DNA from: Pyrenophora tritici-repentis
Taxonomy: Eukaryota > Ascomycota > Dothideomycetes > Pleosporales > Pleosporaceae
NCBI RefSeq assembly: GCF_003171515.1
Contig: NW_027093994.1
Span: 1-31,286 of the forward strand
Length of the DNA stretch: 31,286 nucleotides
Direction of reading: 5' to 3'
Positions 8,777-18,823 of this stretch are shown here, one piece after another. The position numbers and the translations under genes were made by a program. The stretch's first letter is position 1; every line of letters begins with the position of its first letter. The notes beneath the pieces were generated by a model. That model saw nothing but the letters and a program-made list of their open reading frames with translations. It was not told where the DNA came from and made no database searches.

Positions 8777-9130
8777 GGCAATTAGGATAGTAGGGGAATA
8801 GATAGGGAATATGCGAAGGGCGGGTGATAAGCAAAGCGAGGACAAAATAGGGAGATGTTAGTGACGGGGAGGAGAAATACAAAAGAAGCAGTTAAGATTG
8901 TGTTAGAGTAGATTTGTATAAGGGTTATTCGTTATGTATTTAGTAGGGAGTTAGGCAGGAGAAATGTAAGGGGTAGGAGAGGAATTGTTCGGGGCAGTAT
9001 TGGATAGTACGAGACGCAAATTGATAGTGTAACAGAGTATTAATAGGGGGGTTAATAGAGGAAGAGGTAGGGTAGAGGGAGGTAAGAGAGTAGTGGAGGG
9101 CGCGGTTAAAGGGGTTAGGGTAGAGAGAGG
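8777..9130 (+). pseudogene. Decayed helicase C-terminus relic, joined to the previous relic by a deletion
   Basis: This matches 26967-27310 nearly base for base. That segment aligns with the helicase C-terminal cysteine region; for example the order of GGAAAGGAAT-, TATTAATAGG- and GCGCGGTTA-like blocks is kept. The junction at 8776/8777 (AAGGTTG then GGCAATTAGG) joins sequences that lie 1,332 bp apart in the unit 2 tail. Confidence 0.6.
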
Positions 9131-9270
9131 AAGGGTCAGGGAGAGGAAGGGTCAGGGAGGGTAGAGAGGATCAGGGAGGGTAGAGAGGATCAGGGAGGGT
9201 AGAGAGGATCAGGGAGGGTAGAGAGGATAGGGAGGGTAGAGAGGATCAGGGAGGGTAAAGAGGGTTAGGT
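9131..9270 (+). repeat. 19 bp purine tandem array (unit 1)
   Basis: About six copies of ATCAGGGAGGGTAGAGAGG with small variants, preceded by two shorter relatives. It is G-rich on the + strand, with GGG runs spaced so that G-quadruplexes could form. The unit 2 counterpart is 27321-27440. Confidence 0.88.
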
Positions 9271-9429
9271 ATTATAGTATAAGAAGATAACTAGAGAAAG
9301 TAAGTAAAAAGAGTTAAGAATAATAAAGTGGATAGTAAATAATATATAGGGGGTTTTAGAGAGGAGGAAATATAAGAGAGTTTACTAGAAAATAAGAAAG
9401 AGGGGTTTCAGAGTAGGCAGAAGCGTAAA
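9271..9429. other. Purine-rich spacer up to the LINE 3' end
   Basis: Matches 27441-27600 closely. It ends in GAAGCGTAAA, where the LINE tail begins; in the unit 2 tail GCAAGAGC follows instead. No gene seen. Confidence 0.6.
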
Positions 9430-9679
9430 TTATTATTATTATTATATTTCCATTAGAGTCCTGTATCAGTCGGTGACTATGTAGGACTTTGGCTAAGCCG
9501 TTCTATGTATGATGGTCGTTGTGGAGTTTCTATGGGTCTTGTACAATTTGGGTGGTGTTTTGCGTACTCCAATTTCAGAGCTAGTCTTCCATTGGCGCGG
9601 GTGCTAAAGAGCAGTGTGGTGAATAGAAAGAGATGTAGCAGCGGGCTCTTTTAGATAAGGAAATATTGTTTTTGTAGTT

Positions 9680-12600
9680 TTATACAGTGTCTGTCTGTTC
9701 GGTGGTTTGCCCAAGGTGCCATTTTCTCGTGCCAATCCTAGTACTTGCAATAAAGGCTAGAGTAGCTTTGATGCCTGTCTTTGTTTGGAGGAGGAGTGGG
9801 AGGGTGATGGGTCTGTGTGGTATTGCTTCTTTGAGTGTATTTCGATGTGTTTTGTACTGTTTGCAATCTAGAAGTAGATGCTGTGGTGTTTGTGGTTTGT
9901 AGCATATACATAGATTGCAGTCTCTCTTGTTGAATCTCTTAAGGTAGGAGTTGAAGTATCCATGTCCTAGCTTGAGTGAGTAGAACGCGCTCGAGATTTC
10001 TCTTGGTGTTCCCTTCGGGACTTTGATTGTTGTATGTGTGTTGAGCTTGAAGATCCTTGAGTAGGAGCTTCTGTTTTTGGTGGGCCTGTCGGTATACCTC
10101 TTGTACTCCATCAGTTGTTCTGTTTTTTGTATTTTGTTGATTTCTGTGCCTAAGTAGGCTAGGCTCGCTGTGGTCGATGTTGTTGGTCTCTCTTTAGCTG
10201 CTTCCTTTGCTAGCGTGTCGGCTTTTTCGTTGCCCTTGACGTCGTTATGTCCTGGGGCCCACTGCAGGTGGATCGATGCTTTCTTTGTCGTTATTCTCTT
10301 TGCAGCTCTGATGCATCTTAGTAGCCACTGTTGTCCCGGGTTGTCCGATAGGTTGTTAAGCCTATGGATTGCTGCTTGGTTGTCTGCGTATACGTAGATC
10401 TCTTGGCCTTCTTGTGCCACTGTAGCCGCGTGTTCAAATGCCTGTGCTATCCCCTCTAGTTCACCGTTGTAGACTAGTTGGGAGCATCCAATGTTTGTCT
10501 TTTGAGAAAAGGTTTCTCGTGGGTGGAGCTGTACGCTACTACACCTACGCCGATCCCTATTCCCTTGTCGTGTTGTGAGGCATCTGAGTAGATTGCGGTG
10601 AAGTTATCTCCGCTCCTTGATAGGATATAATCCGTGTGTGCAATTGCCTCTTCCTCTTTGCTCTTTTTTGATACAGTAACCTTGTAGTTAAGACTTTCCC
10701 ATGGTCTGAACCTATATGGGATTATCTTTTCTACGCTATTGTTGTCTCTCTCTGGGATTGACTTAACAATAGTGTATAGTTGTCTATGCTGGTTTGGCTT
10801 TTTGTAGCTAGCTTTGTCTGTATTTGTGATCCTTGTAATTGCTTTCTGGATTGGGTGGTTGCTGGATAGCTGGTGTGCTCTAGACGCATACTTTCGGTTG
10901 TTGGTGTTGAGTCTAATTGCAGGTGACGTAAGTCCGGATTCAATGCTTGTTGGTAGGGATGGTGACGTTCTAAACACTCCAATTATCTTTCTACACGCCA
11001 GGTTGTGCAGTGATTGTAGGAGGCTAGTGGCGTAGCTTTGGTTCTTCCAGTATATTTGTGATCCGTAGTCTGCAACGCTTGTGACGCATGCTAGGTATAG
11101 TTGTCGTACTGCTTTTGGGGAGAGTCCTCTTTCGATGTTGGCTAGTCTCCCTAGTCTATAGAATGCTTTCCTTGCTTGGCTTACGCGTGTAGCAATATGT
11201 TCCTTGAAGGACAGTCTATTGTCTATGTGGATACCTAGCCATTTGATTGTGTCTTTCGGTTCTACAATGGTGTTGTCTGGAAGCTGTAGGCTTCTCTCTT
11301 TTCTCTCTTTCTTGGCGGTAAAGTGGATGAGCTCTGTCTTAGCTATATCGAACATAATCGCTAAGTTTTTCCCTCGGTGAGATAGTAGGCGGACTTGCTG
11401 TTCTAGTATTTTGACATTTTTCTTTAGCGATGTTGAGGATGTCGATAGAGATAGGTCGTCAATATAGGATAGGTTGAAGCTTTGTAGTCCTGGGAAGAGG
11501 TCTCTGGTGTAGATAAGAAAGAAGATTGGAGACACTGGGCTGCCTTGAGGTATCCCAGCTATTATCTCGGAGAATTCTTGTGTCTTATTGTCGAAGGAGA
11601 GTCTTAGCGATCTGTTTGAGAAGAAGGATTTTGTCCAAGCGATAAGACTAATTGGAAGGCCTAGCTTCTTAAGCGTTCGCAGGAATTGATTGTGTGAGAC
11701 GTGGTCAAATGCTCCCTTACGTCTAGGAAGATAGTTGATGTTATTTGGCCTTTCTGTTTCTGGTGCTGAATTTGGTCGATGAGTAGCATAGCTGCATCTA
11801 TTGCAGATTTCTTGAGTCTACCCCAATTTGGGTTGGGTGTAGTAGCTCTGTGATTTCTGCTAGATTGCTCAGCCTACTTGCGGTGATCCTCTCGTTAATC
11901 TTTCCTAAACAGCTTAATAGAGTGATAACTCTGTAGGCTTTTGGGATTGAATAGTCTGGTTTTGATGCCTTTTTAAGAACAGCTCCTGTAGCTTGTTTCC
12001 AGCATTTTGGGTGGTATCCATAGTTGAATAGGAGTGAGAAAGCTCTAAACATTGTTTGCGGTTGAGCTTTGTACGCGGCTGTGATTATGTCTTGTGTTAT
12101 TGCATCTGGTCCTGGGGTGCTACTTTTGACTTGACTTGAGCATGCTCGTTCTAGTTCAGTCGTGGATAGTGCTGGCCAATCCCATCTCTTTTCCTGGTAG
12201 TTGGTGAATGTGGGCGCTTCGGTTATGGGCGGTGGTGGGAATAGCGTGTTGCGGAACGCTTGGCATTTCTTGTCGAATGATGTTTCTCCTTGTATAGGTG
12301 GAATTCTTTCGACTTTGTTATCCTTTGTATATGCCATGGCTTTGTAGATTGACTGCGGGTCTTCCTTCTCTAGGAATTCATTCCAGTGTTTCCTTTTAGC
12401 GTCTTTGATTGCCTTGTTGTAGGTGTTTCGTGCACGTAGGAAGTCTCTTTTCTCTAGGTAGGCGTCGTGTATCGCAGTAGTTTCGAGCTTTTCTTTAAAA
12501 ATCCTTCTATAGTGGGAAGTGTCTTGTCGTAGCTTTGTCAGCTCTTTGTTCCACCAAGCTTTTGGTTTTGGACCAAGTCTAGTGATAGGGATAGCTTTGT

Positions 12601-13542
12601 TTGCTGCAGTTTGGATTGCTTGAGTTATTGCTTTACCAATCTCTTCTAGCTGTTGCTCTAGCTCTGTATTGTTGCCGAGGAGGAGGTCCATTAAGTCTGC
12701 CTTTCTTGGATCACTGATCTGGTCCATATCTTGCAAGGTTTGACTGTTTTGGATTGCCGTTTCTAGTTCTTTGTTGAAGGTGTCCCAGTTAGCCTTTGCA
12801 GTATTAAATCTGGGTTGGTTTGTCGGTTTTCTACAAGGTCTGCGTTTGTTTGGATGGAGAATAGGAGGCCGTAGTGATCTGATCCAGTTTCAGGTATAGT
12901 CTGCCAGTCCGTAGCTTTGCTAGCCAAGTCTGGAGTGACAAGTGAGAGGTCTAGGACTGTTTCTCTAGATAGGTGTGGTCTGAAGAATGTGCCTACTCCT
13001 GGTGTGTTTAGGAGCTCTAGATCTTGTTCTTCAATCCAGTCAATAAATGGCTGTGCTCCTTGGCTCGTCGTTGGGCATAGCGGGTCCCACAATGGATGGT
13101 GCTCGTTGCTATCTAGTACTAAAATAGAACTTGGCGGAAGCTTAGTGTTAAGTATAGCTCTGGGCAGTGTTTTTTCCCCTTCGGCGTTTGTTTGGTTGTA
13201 TACGTTAAATAGGTTAAATTGGAAATTAGAACCTTTTATTGTAATAGCCATTGCGTCTGGGTCTATTTTGAAGTCGTTTTGGGTGAATGTCTCTGCTTCT
13301 AGTGTTCTAGATATATAAAATAGAACCCTAGGGCGGACGGGTAGGTTTGTTACTGGTAAGATCTGGATAAACGCAGTGTGATTTATGGATCTTGCTGTTG
13401 CGTAGTTGTCGTTGGTAGTTAGCCATGGCTCTTGAATTGCAATTATATCAGCTTTAAGTTCAACTGCAAGTTGCAGTGTAGACTCAGTCGCTGTAATGCT
13501 CTTGTTGAGATTGACTTGGAGGATCCTAATGTTGTTCAACAT
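9680..13542 (-). pseudogene. LINE ORF2: APE endonuclease, reverse transcriptase, RNase H
   Basis: The start is the ATG at 13542-13540, which shares its A with the ORF1 stop. The endonuclease (13500-12820) shows IQEPW, LDSNEHHPLWD and GSDHYGLLFSI. The reverse transcriptase shows PKAYRVITLLS (about 11920), FLDV...GAFDHV (about 11730-11700), GIPQGSPVSP (about 11545) and the catalytic YIDD (11466-11455). RNase H has YSDASQ, YNGELEG, VYADNQAA and ADTLAKEA, giving a complete D-E-D-D set. It ends with TAA at 9682-9680. Frameshifts, each apparently one lost base, fall near 12815, 11821-11824 (a four-base run), 11718 and 10500. Proteins of this kind reverse-transcribe their own RNA at a nicked target. 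All domains are present, so it is either a young dead copy or an intact element with consensus errors. Confidence 0.9.
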
Positions 13543-15118
13543 TAAAATCCTGCGGGGATGCTCTTTGTTACTGCTTGGTAGAGTTCGCACTCTTTGCTGT
13601 TTGCAAAGTGGGGCTCTTTGCAGTTACTACAGTGGGGGAGTGTATGGTTGCAGGGTTTTCCTTTTGTATTACACACTGAGCATTTGTGTGTTGTAGTTGC
13701 ATGTTCTTCTCCGCACAAATTGCATGCTGGTTGGTTTCGGCATCTAGTGGCTGGGTGGCCAAATTGTTGGCAGTTTAGGCATTGGGTAGATGCTGCTATA
13801 GGCTTAAACTTTTCGGTGAAGAGAGTTTGTCCAAGGATTGTAATTCTACACCAAGTCTGGCTGCGTCTTCGGCTGTTTTGAATGCTATTACAATAGAGCT
13901 GTTCTTCTTGTTTTGCCATTCTCTTGATATCCAGTATGGGTTGCCAGTAATTTGTAGTCCGTTGTTGTATGCTGGGATTTCTGTGTGGAGTATCTCTAGT
14001 GTCTCTGCTCCCTCCCATTCTGTTGGCACATTATGTACTACTACTTTCGTCCATGATTCTAGTAGTTGTACATTCTTTAGCTCAAACTTTTGATGCCATA
14101 TATGCTTGTGTTGGACTAGGTATTCTCCTGAGTAGGTTGGAGTGGTTGTTAGAATAATATTGTTCTTTCTACTTGTTGTTACTTCCTTCACTACTGGGTC
14201 TTTGATGCCGCCCTTTGTGAACTCTTCGTTGATTAGGTCTCTAATCTGGAGTGGTGTGTGAGACGTAGGCTGGGTAAGCGTAAGGACTGCTTGGTAGTAG
14301 CTTGCTGGCTTTTTGTTTGTCTTCTTTTTTGTAGACACTGTAGTCCATGTGTTTCCGTTGTTCTGGGCGGCTACGCTAGCGTATGATGTCTTGTTTTGTT
14401 GGGTGTTTTGGGTGTTTTGGGTGTTTTGGATGTTCTGGGTGTTCTGGTTGTTTGGTTTTTCTTGGTTGTTTGGGTTTTGTGGTCCAGTTGCGGCATTAAC
14501 AGCTTTCTTTAGTGTCTTTGTAGCTTGTTGGGAGGCGCTTGTAAGCGTTGCAGTCTGGTACGCAAGCTGTGCTGTAAACTTCTCAGTCATTTGCTGCGTA
14601 ACCCTGCCTAGTTCCGTAAAGTCTCTAAAGACGTCCAGTAGTTGTAGTAGTTTGTTTTGGGATAGATGGGATTCGGCCATAGTAGATGCTTGTAGAATTA
14701 GGTCCCTTGCCCAGAAGATTGCTTGGGTTGAGTCCTTTGCTCTTGGTTTCTTTTCTTGGCTGTTCTGGAATGGGTTTCTCTCTCTTGTAGTTATCTCTGG
14801 GGAGAATGCCGCTGGTCTTTTATTTAGTGGTGGCTGAATAATTAACCTTGGTGTTTCTTGGGTGGTCTGCTCGATGGGTGTTGTTGGGTTGTCTTGGTGC
14901 CTTTCGTCGGTCTCCATTTCGTCGTCCAGTGTGCTTGAGGTCCGGAGGTCTTCTGGTAGCTGGACTACGATAGTGTCGCTATCTGGGGCCATTTTAGCCT
15001 CTCTGTTGTCTTGTTGTTGTTGTTTCTTGGCTTGGTCTGTGCGTTTGCTTCTGAAAGTTCGGACGCGTCGCGTTTGGGGTACTAGACTCCTTGTATCTCC
15101 ACAACCACGCGGCTGCAC
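13542..15118 (-). pseudogene. LINE ORF1: gag-like RNA-binding protein with CCHC knuckles
   Basis: The frame is open from 15118; an internal ATG at 14992 (MAPDSDTIVVQLPED) is a plausible alternative start. A Gln/Asn/Thr-rich stretch with NTQ repeats (about 14450-14395) precedes a conserved central region (14300-13860). Near 13845 one base appears to be missing. The continuing frame carries three knuckles: CLNCQQFGHPATRC, CNLCGEEH...C and CSNCKEPHFANSKEC. It stops at 13544-13542. ORF1 proteins of Tad1-like LINEs bind element RNA into ribonucleoprotein particles. The product class is clear from the knuckles and its position before ORF2. Confidence 0.85.
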
Positions 15119-15212
15119 GGCTTGGGAGTAGTCGGAATCTATTTCTTTCGATGGATATAGTTGGTTTCTGATGGAGTTTCACGTGTTCGGAAAAAACTCG
15201 AAGTTGTGTGTG

Positions 15213-15904
15213 TAGAGCAAGTAAAGAGAGAGTAGCAAGAACAGCAGTAGTAATAAGGATAAGGATAGAGTTAAGGTACAGTACAATAATGCATAGTGGG
15301 TATTTAAGCAACAGTAGTAAGACGAGGCAGGCCGTGTTGGACGTGCATACAGTAGGTAGAGTTTAAGTTTACCGACGCAGAATAGTGATAGAGGTATATA
15401 GGGTAGTAGATAATGCGATGCGGTATATAGACGGCGGTAGGCGAAGGACAGAGCCGACACAATACAACAGTATTAGAGAACTAAGAGGTAGTAGGCAAAG
15501 GAGATAGTTGAAGAAGTATTTAGGTTGTGTTTAGTATAGCGAATGGTATAACGTGTGTATACAAGCAATAAGAAGATAATAGATACGGAGGAGATTAGAC
15601 AGCAGATATAAAAGATTGTTAGTTTCGAGGGTATTTATAGCAAGGTTGTTAGGATTAGTATAGGGAAGCAAGAATAGAGTAGCATAGGGATAGATAGGAG
15701 GTTAGTAGAACAGAGAGTTAAAGTAAATTTAATAGAGGGATTCGTAAGACAGTTTTAGAGCAAGTAGGGGTTAGGGTGTACAGAAACGAATAGGTTAATA
15801 AGAGAGTTTTATTAGAGTCAGCCGTTTATAATAGAGGAGAACAATAAACAACAGAGGTTATTGCAGAGAAGGGTATAGGCCGAGGTAAAGGGAAGAAGAG
15901 AGAA
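15213..15904 (+). pseudogene. Helicase relic, middle copy between two LINEs
   Basis: It aligns base for base with 25197-25890 apart from a few small indels, including loss of AT in ACAATACAAC that shifts the relic frame. It covers the recombinase Tyr box to Walker A part plus about 250 bp further. It is bounded on both sides by LINE sequence, with no complete helicase or Ser/Arg tail attached. Confidence 0.58.
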
Positions 15905-16572
15905 TTATTATTATTATTATTATTATTATTCCATTAGAGTCCTTTTTCAGTCAGAGACTATGTAGGACTTTGGCCGAAGGCCGTTCTATCTTGGTTTTTC
16001 TAATTTACATGGTTTTCTGGTATGGTTCGCTAATATGGTTTTTGGCTTTTCTACAAAAGATAGCTTGTATCTGTTTGTTGCCAGGTGCTAAAGAGCAGTT
16101 TGATAAGTAGAAAGAGATGTATCAGCGGGCTCTTGTGGCAAAGGAGAGGGTTGTGGTTTTAGTTTTATACAGTGTCTCTCTGTAGGTCTTCTGGTGGCTG
16201 TCCTAGGTACCATTTTCTTGTTCCTATTCTGGTGCTAGTGATAAAAGCTAGGGTTGCTTCTATACCTATACTAGTGTGGAGTAGTAGTGGTAGTGTGACT
16301 GGGCGATGTTTGATTGTTTGTAGGAGCGTTTTTCGATGGTCTTTGTATAGATGACAGTACAGTAGTAGGTGTTCTGGCGTTTGGATGTTTTGGCAGGTGC
16401 AGCGATTAGAGTCTCGTTTCTTAAATCTCTTTAGGTAGGAGTTGAAGTATCCGTGTCCTAGCTTAAGAGAGTAGAAGGCGCTAGAGGTTACTCTTTTCGT
16501 GTTCTGTGGCATTTGGATGGTTTTGCTGATTTTAAGAGGGTATTTGGCTGAGTAGGTAGCTTTGTTTAGAGC
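15905..16572 (-). mobile_element. 5'-truncated Tad1-like LINE fragment
   Basis: It begins with the ATT triplet tail and the CCATTAGAGTCC motif shared with the LINE at 9430. It includes the 3' UTR and the end of ORF2, then stops abruptly near 16572. The sequence is clearly diverged from the large copy, so it is a different lineage member. 5' truncation is usual for target-primed reverse transcription. The pre-insertion site is visible as GAAGAGAGAAGATATAG near 25881-25895. Confidence 0.85.
16165..16572 (-). pseudogene. C-terminal end of LINE ORF2 (fragment)
   Basis: The piece carries SSAFYSLKLGHGYFNSYLKR and a His/Cys cluster (CTC...HLLLYC), matching the region after RNase H in the large LINE (about 10060-9680). 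It ends in QRDTV then TAA. No catalytic domain remains. Confidence 0.82.
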
Positions 16573-16933
16573 GGTTGCTCTAACCCAGGGCGCTCAATGG
16601 TACGTTATAATATACCATTTTTTTGTTAGTGCTGAGAAGTACGCGTATGGCGGGTATATACTAGAACCAGGGGTTTATCCCATTAAACTTCAGGAGTACA
16701 TCCCATTTTTAGTCTATAGTCGAAATTACTCCAAATTTAGACATATAACTCAGCATACGTAGACGCACAATCTGACGAATTTACAGCGCAGCAGACTATG
16801 TGGTTCAGGAGCTTAGGGTTTGGTGTTCTTGGTTAGGGTTACGCGTCTGGGGGGTCAGGAGGTCGCGAGGCTCGGCACCCCGCCGCGCGCGCGCCGCCGG
16901 AGTAAGCACCGAGAGAGCGATCAACAGCGCGTG
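16573..16933 (+). promoter_or_regulatory. Upstream region of helicase unit 2
   Basis: About 360 bp between the LINE fragment and the TATA box, with no gene. It holds a short inverted repeat TAGAGC...GCTCTA (16569-16584), a telomere-like GGTTAGGGTT (16831-16840) and a GC-rich alternating CG tract (16881-16900). Base composition is balanced, unlike the purine-rich tails. It probably contains the native promoter, but no factor site can be named. The matching region of unit 1 lies outside the window. Confidence 0.5.
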
Positions 16934-16940
16934 TATATAA
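16934..16940 (+). promoter_or_regulatory. TATA box of helicase unit 2
   Basis: TATATAA lies 38-44 bp before the ATG at 16978. The start context CAACATG has A at -3, which is favourable. A short leader of a few tens of bases or less is implied if this TATA is used. Inference from sequence only. Confidence 0.5.
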
Positions 16941-16977
16941 GAAGCCGAGTAGAACAGGTAGGCGTCGATATTTCAAC

Positions 16978-18693
16978 ATGTCTAAACCTAGCATCGAGTG
17001 CCAGTATTTCGAGCATGTGCCTGAGCACAGCGTAGCGGCATGCAGAGAGTGCAGATATGCAGTATGGCCAGATCAGATTGAGGGCCATCTACAGAAGCAG
17101 CATAAGGTTAGTTACAAGGAGGCTGAGGCAGTTGGACAGCAGGTTCGCAGCTGGGCTGGGTTAGTCCAGTACCCTAGTGAGCTCGAGGTGCCGACTGGTG
17201 CTCCAAAGCCTGTGCGGCAATTGCCAGTGTATACAGACGGGATGTTATGCCAATTTGACTCCAGCTGCTGCTATTATGTAGCAAGAAGTAAGGAGGCTAT
17301 ACGAAAGCATTGGCGTAAGGACCATCAAGGATGGTCAGCAGGGAAGAAGCGAGGGCGGCCAAGTCGAACCAGGCAGAAGAGCGTGCAGGCACATATGGAT
17401 AAGGGGTACCGGCTGGTCCATTGCCAGCGATTATTCAGCAGCCGGCATGGATCGCAGTACTTTGAGGTCCAGGCACCCAGCCAGGATGGAGAAGGCCCCG
17501 AAATCGTGCCCGTAGACGGGGCAGCAGCATGGGCGCGAGTGGGCGAGCAGATGGCCAAGGCGTGGGCAGACATCGAGAAGCGGGCGCAGACGACGATCCA
17601 GGAGGGCGAGCGCGACGAGGTGAACCCATGGCTGGAGCGGACGCAGTGGTTGCCGTACCTAGTGGGCATGGAGAGGCCGGATTTGTTAGCGTGCATCGAG
17701 GAGCCCGTGGCAGAGCCAGATGCCAGGCAGGAGCAGCAGGCCGAGCCGGTGGAAGCAGCGATTTGGGCAGCCATGGATGGATTGGCGCGGTTCAGCCAGG
17801 CATCCATTATTGACCGGATTGGCGTGTTTATACGGTTGGAGGCAATTCGCACAGAGATGCACCAAACCCGGTTCCAGCCGTTACAGCCGTATATGGACAA
17901 GAACGCCATTGTCAAGCACACACGACCGTGGCAGCAGATGTTAATGTTTTTTGCACGCACACAGAAAGAGCACGGGTGGAAGAGCCCCAAGTATCGGTTT
18001 ACGCGCCGGCAGCGAGAGGCATGGGAGGTGTTAATCGAACAGGCAAAGCGGAGCATAGAGGGAGACGAAGAAGATGAAGCCGAGGATATGGACGAAGAGA
18101 GAGAAGAGCTGGACGAGGAGATGATGGACGACATAGACGAGGCGATAGAGGTAGCTGAGGAAGAGCCAGGTCAGGGAGAAGGCCCCGAGCCTAAGAAGTT
18201 GTCTAAGATACAGAAAGCGTGTTTGGAGTTTTGCATTGCATTACTTAACCACCGCATCACCCGTAGAGAGTATGACAGCCCGCTGGTGTGCGCGTTGGCG
18301 GTGCTGGGCGTCAAGGAGGACGGATGGAAGGGGCCGGAGCAGTACCCGCCGATATTATCGGCGGTGATCAAGATCGCTCGGTTTATGGTCGTGCAGAAGG
18401 GACTAGAAATGTCAGGGCCCGAGGAGGATAGCGGCGATGAGACAGACGACGACTTAGATGACAGCGCGTACGAGAGCGGGCCAAGCCAGCGACGGCGTCC
18501 CAAGGGGTGTTTGCAGTTAGTGCAGAAGATGATGGACCGGTTCATGGTGCGCGGCAGCCATAGCCCCATGCAGTGGATGTTGGATTTGCGGACGTATGGA
18601 TTGAAGATCCATTACAACACTACAACCCGCGGGCATGTAGAGTGGACGAACGGCGACGAGCAGACTCCGCAACAATCAATCGGATCGGCATGA
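16978..18693 (+). CDS. N-terminal helicase ORF (OrsD fingers, AT-hook, acidic region)
   Basis: ATG 16978 opens a 571-codon frame; the last 11 residues (from about 18661) come from the MITE, ending at TGA 18691-18693. It contains both C2H2 fingers, the GKKRGRP AT-hook and two acidic stretches, with no helicase motif. If translated it would be a nuclear DNA-binding fragment alone. The start is preferred because a TATA box and a good ATG context precede it and no upstream in-frame ATG is seen. Confidence 0.75.
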   Translation: MSKPSIECQYFEHVPEHSVAACRECRYAVWPDQIEGHLQKQHKVSYKEAEAVGQQVRSWAGLVQYPSELEVPTGAPKPVRQLPVYTDGMLCQFDSSCCYYVARSKEAIRKHWRKDHQGWSAGKKRGRPSRTRQKSVQAHMDKGYRLVHCQRLFSSRHGSQYFEVQAPSQDGEGPEIVPVDGAAAWARVGEQMAKAWADIEKRAQTTIQEGERDEVNPWLERTQWLPYLVGMERPDLLACIEEPVAEPDARQEQQAEPVEAAIWAAMDGLARFSQASIIDRIGVFIRLEAIRTEMHQTRFQPLQPYMDKNAIVKHTRPWQQMLMFFARTQKEHGWKSPKYRFTRRQREAWEVLIEQAKRSIEGDEEDEAEDMDEEREELDEEMMDDIDEAIEVAEEEPGQGEGPEPKKLSKIQKACLEFCIALLNHRITRREYDSPLVCALAVLGVKEDGWKGPEQYPPILSAVIKIARFMVVQKGLEMSGPEEDSGDETDDDLDDSAYESGPSQRRRPKGCLQLVQKMMDRFMVRGSHSPMQWMLDLRTYGLKIHYNTTTRGHVEWTNGDEQTPQQSIGSA

Positions 18694-18788
18694 TTGATTC
18701 CTATCTAGGTTAAAGGCTGCCTAATAAAGTAACTCTTTAACCTATATAGGAATCAATCATGTCGATCGATTGATTGTTGCGGAGTCTG
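18661..18788 (-). mobile_element. hAT-type MITE in helicase unit 2
   Basis: A 128 bp element with ends CAGACTCCGCAAC, flanked by GCGACGAG at 18653-18660 and 18789-18796. It is the same insertion as 1738-1863 but without the two-base loss, so it is the better reference copy. Its reverse complement equals the element at 834-961. Confidence 0.93.
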
Positions 18789-18823
18789 GCGACGAGCTGC
18801 TGTACAAAGAGCTGCATTTTAGC

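Larger units (their letters stand above)
9430..15212 (-). mobile_element. Tad1-like non-LTR retrotransposon (LINE), near full length
   Basis: Read on the minus strand: 5' region, ORF1 with CCHC knuckles, ORF2 with endonuclease, reverse transcriptase and RNase H, a 3' UTR of about 250 bp, and a tail of AAT/TAA triplets (plus-strand ATT repeat from 9430). Two ORFs with an APE-type endonuclease and a C-terminal RNase H are typical of the fungal Tad1 clade. Two more copies of the 3' end occur at 15905 and 29994 in the same orientation. At least five single-base frameshifts interrupt the ORFs. I see no target-site duplication: left flank and right flank match different parts of the subtelomeric tail. 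The 5' boundary is set where similarity to the helicase relic starts. Confidence 0.93.

Noticed and set aside
9680..9902. Plus-strand frames across the LINE (for example 9687-9902 and 14313-14837)
   Set aside because: Antisense shadows of ORF2 and ORF1, with no recognisable domain.
9420..15220. Target-site duplication around the large LINE
   Set aside because: Flanks GAAGCGTAAA and TAGAGCAAG share no convincing direct repeat.
18661..18788. MITE acting as an intron that restores the helicase frame
   Set aside because: Removal of the element alone would leave an extra 8 bp duplication, and its ends (CAG...CTG) are not GT-AG. Transcript data would be needed.
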